In this document: piece by piece, positions 63,201 to 64,000 of the stretch
Layout: every line of letters starts with the position of its first letter
Numbering within the stretch: the first letter of the stretch is position 1
Assembly (NCBI GenBank): GCA_029246415.1
Contig: JAQWNF010000003.1
Location: forward strand, 1-64,000
Length of the DNA stretch: 64,000 nt
Origin: Glaciecola sp.
GTDB taxonomy: Bacteria; Pseudomonadota; Gammaproteobacteria; Enterobacterales; Alteromonadaceae
Direction: 5' to 3'
Made by a program: the position numbers and the translations under genes
Notes under the pieces: generated by a model
What the model saw: only the letters and a program-made list of their open reading frames with translations
What the model was told of the DNA's origin: nothing
The model's database searches: none

Positions 63201-64000
63201 CGTGGACAGGTTGCAGAGTTTACGGTTACAGCTTCTGGTGAAACTGTTCAAGGTTTCTCTACTCGCTCTGCAGTAGGTGGAAGTGATGCGGCACTAGATG
63301 TAGCTGCTGCTGAACTGAATGGTTCGTTGTCCTTCGATTTGAATGTGGTATCAGCTCCTTCTACAGCAACTGCCTGGATGATTAAAATTGAATCTAATGG
63401 CGGTGCTGATAATGGTGGAACAGGTGAAGCAGTAGAATTAAACATTAATACTTCTAATGAAGGTATTGATCCAGTTATAGGTCAATGGCAAACCTTTACT
63501 TTTGATTTAATTGATTTAACGAATGCGGGTTTAGATATATCCGCTATAGATGTAGTGCTGATTTTCCCAACTTGGGGTACAGGTGGTGGTGCAGTTTATC
63601 AAATTGATAATCTTCAAGTTAATAAAGATAGTACAACCACACCTGTTACATCTGATGCTGCGATAATGGTACCTTTCGATGGTTCAGGTGCTGAGCTTGA
63701 TGGAACAACATTTACTGTTCCTACAAGTGCTGTTGATTGGGCTGGATTTGCTAATGATAATACCACAATCTACCCACTGAACTTTGCAAATGGCGGTACG
63801 ATTACATTTACTGCTTCAATCCCGGAAGGTGGTGTGGATACATCTGTACGCTTTAGATTTGAAAAAGCACCATATCCTGATGTCGCGCCTGCATTTGATG
63901 CAGGTACTGCAGTGGTTAATTCATCTACAGCAACAACTTACACTATTACAATTCCAGCACAAGATGCAGCTAATACTTATAGTTCATTCTTGATGTATGT
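60297..64000 (+). CDS. GH16 beta-glucanase lipoprotein with four tandem WDCCGGSTP modules (partial)
   Basis: An open frame of over 1,234 residues from an ATG at 60297 (AGGG upstream) to the window edge; the ORF track lists only antisense shadows here. The lipoprotein signal ends VLTLTACGGG. The GH16 catalytic domain (about 45-325) has the E-x-D-x-x-E triad in GEIDIMEAV (Glu160, Asp162, Glu165) and WPAFWMMP, typical of laminarinase-like endo-1,3-beta-glucanases. Then come four ~180-residue beta-rich modules, with WDCCGGSTP at Trp382, 563, 744 and 953 and each closing near a D-V-x-x-I-F-P-A/T-W-G motif. A TEPTEPTEP linker precedes module four. A further, different module begins near residue 1120. 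The modules probably bind glucan at the cell surface. Confidence 0.88.
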   Translation, partial: MKNKMTKFTKLGAVLSVLTLTACGGGTETKTDLNAVNPTAPVDDWRLVWSDEFDGNAINTDNWSHEVNCNGGGNQERQCYTDTTDNSFVSGGMLKIVAKTAEEGASQPYTSARMTTQNKMDFQYGRVEMRAKLPKGQGAWPAFWMMPTDSVYGGWPKSGEIDIMEAVNLGTQRADGTEEKNIYGTIHYGAGPGSDFSGSSHSPSTNPGDSFNTYAIEWQEGEIRWYFNNELYATQRQSKLRTTGDGTILGLSHRGWYAELYDVATGQLGTDYSPAPFDQDFFMILNVAVGGQWPEGVNEGGVDAAAFADGQTLEVDYVRVYKCSADPDTGRGCETVAPGYDIDKADGGMLVEGRAPAPTLVAGAPNPITIFDDEININWVAWDCCGGSTPGLVADDAERGNVYEFAVQNGNDGTVFGVITRSAFLSADPTSPSRATPHNALGMIDGGYVTFDLKVVNAPTNPDSVWKFKIEADEAAGGAWEADLTTFGDAPVVGQWSTYRIPLQDVADNGVDISLIDVLMVFPAWATGADAVFRLDNIAILQDTVGVSYPEFPVSTNTDWALWDCCGGSTPAVVADAEKGQVAEFAVLNGSSGTVLGYNTRSDSGGNDAPLNVTEIAANGVLSFDLKVINAPAAGNEAWMLKVESAGATGATEVNLNTSSEGVNPSDAWQTFTFPISELMDAGSIDPSALDVIMIFPAWGSGADAVFRVSDVKFHVPGSGSAAPIAPLATFIDAGSVNENWALWDCCGGSTPAFVDDATNGSVAEFAVLNGSSGTVLGLNSRTTDGGSGVSVDASSLLSTGVFRFDLKVINAPAAGNEAWMLKIESAGATGAVEINLNTSNEGVNPSAEWQTFTFSLLELLDAGTLDPSDIDVIMIFPAWGSGADAVFRVDNMEIIDGSASSAPSTPVTPPTEPTEPTEPTEPTEPTTPEGPSDTATLAPLFTDSARTGWIVWDCCGGSTPALVADDARGQVAEFTVTASGETVQGFSTRSAVGGSDAALDVAAAELNGSLSFDLNVVSAPSTATAWMIKIESNGGADNGGTGEAVELNINTSNEGIDPVIGQWQTFTFDLIDLTNAGLDISAIDVVLIFPTWGTGGGAVYQIDNLQVNKDSTTTPVTSDAAIMVPFDGSGAELDGTTFTVPTSAVDWAGFANDNTTIYPLNFANGGTITFTASIPEGGVDTSVRFRFEKAPYPDVAPAFDAGTAVVNSSTATTYTITIPAQDAANTYSSFLMY

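Overview
The window looks like a chromosomal segment of a marine, polysaccharide-degrading gammaproteobacterium of the Alteromonadales (Glaciecola/Paraglaciecola/Alteromonas-like). The reasons are the moderate-to-low GC, a large Xanthomonas-type TonB-dependent receptor, a PL17 alginate lyase, a modular GH16 lipoprotein, and standard gammaproteobacterial blocks (aroQ-accB-accC, groESL, pstSCAB-phoU, glmU-regulator-glmS). This placement is from recognition, not a search. No tRNA, rRNA, CRISPR array, integrase or intact transposase was seen.

Layout. 1-2 kb: an AraC-type regulator (cut by the window edge) diverges from a membrane desaturase fused to a ferredoxin; between them are four half-sites at an exact 21-bp period. 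2-8 kb: aroQ-accB-accC, a stand-alone H-NOX sensor, two converging truncated signalling genes, dsbD. 8-12 kb: fxsA, a secreted amidohydrolase, and groESL with a sigma-32 promoter. 12-18 kb: pstSCAB-phoU behind five Pho half-sites at an exact 11-bp period, then an alcohol dehydrogenase pseudogene. 18.8-38.6 kb: a uronate island with PL17 lyase, TonB receptor, uxuA, a phosphomannose-isomerase-like gene, uxuB, an Nramp-fold carrier without metal ligands, and a second operon (ManD-type dehydratase, Gfo/Idh oxidoreductase, SSS symporter, unknown lipoprotein) divergent from a LacI regulator. A ferritin-like gene, cbpA and a rhomboid protease are embedded in it.

38.7-46.4 kb: a collapsed two-component pair, an RsbQ-like hydrolase with a PAS-GGDEF cyclase, a ChrR-type cupin, a REC plus degenerate-GGDEF regulator, and speA-alkA-ogt joined by 4-base overlaps. 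46.5-52.5 kb: an EamA transporter, glmU, a DeoR regulator, glmS and small conserved genes. 52.5-55.2 kb: arsenic operon arsR-arsC-arsH-acr3. 55.3-60 kb: a decaying diguanylate cyclase, azoR, a small membrane protein behind an FNR-like class II site, an AlkC-like glycosylase, gnd. 60-64 kb: a GH16 beta-glucanase lipoprotein that runs off the edge, with four tandem modules each carrying a Cys-Cys pair and two LacI-type operators upstream.

How the genes fit. The PL17 lyase and TonB receptor suggest uptake and final cleavage of oligoalginate. UxuB and UxuA would carry fructuronate to 2-keto-3-deoxygluconate, but no UxaC uronate isomerase is present; the isomerase-like gene translationally coupled to uxuA is the candidate for that step. 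Repeat-element traces (core GGGGTCAGAGCCGATTT) occur after glmS, inside the decaying cyclase and, in diverged form, as an in-frame insertion in glmU. Several other loci show small deletions or duplications, so accessory signalling genes here appear to be eroding.
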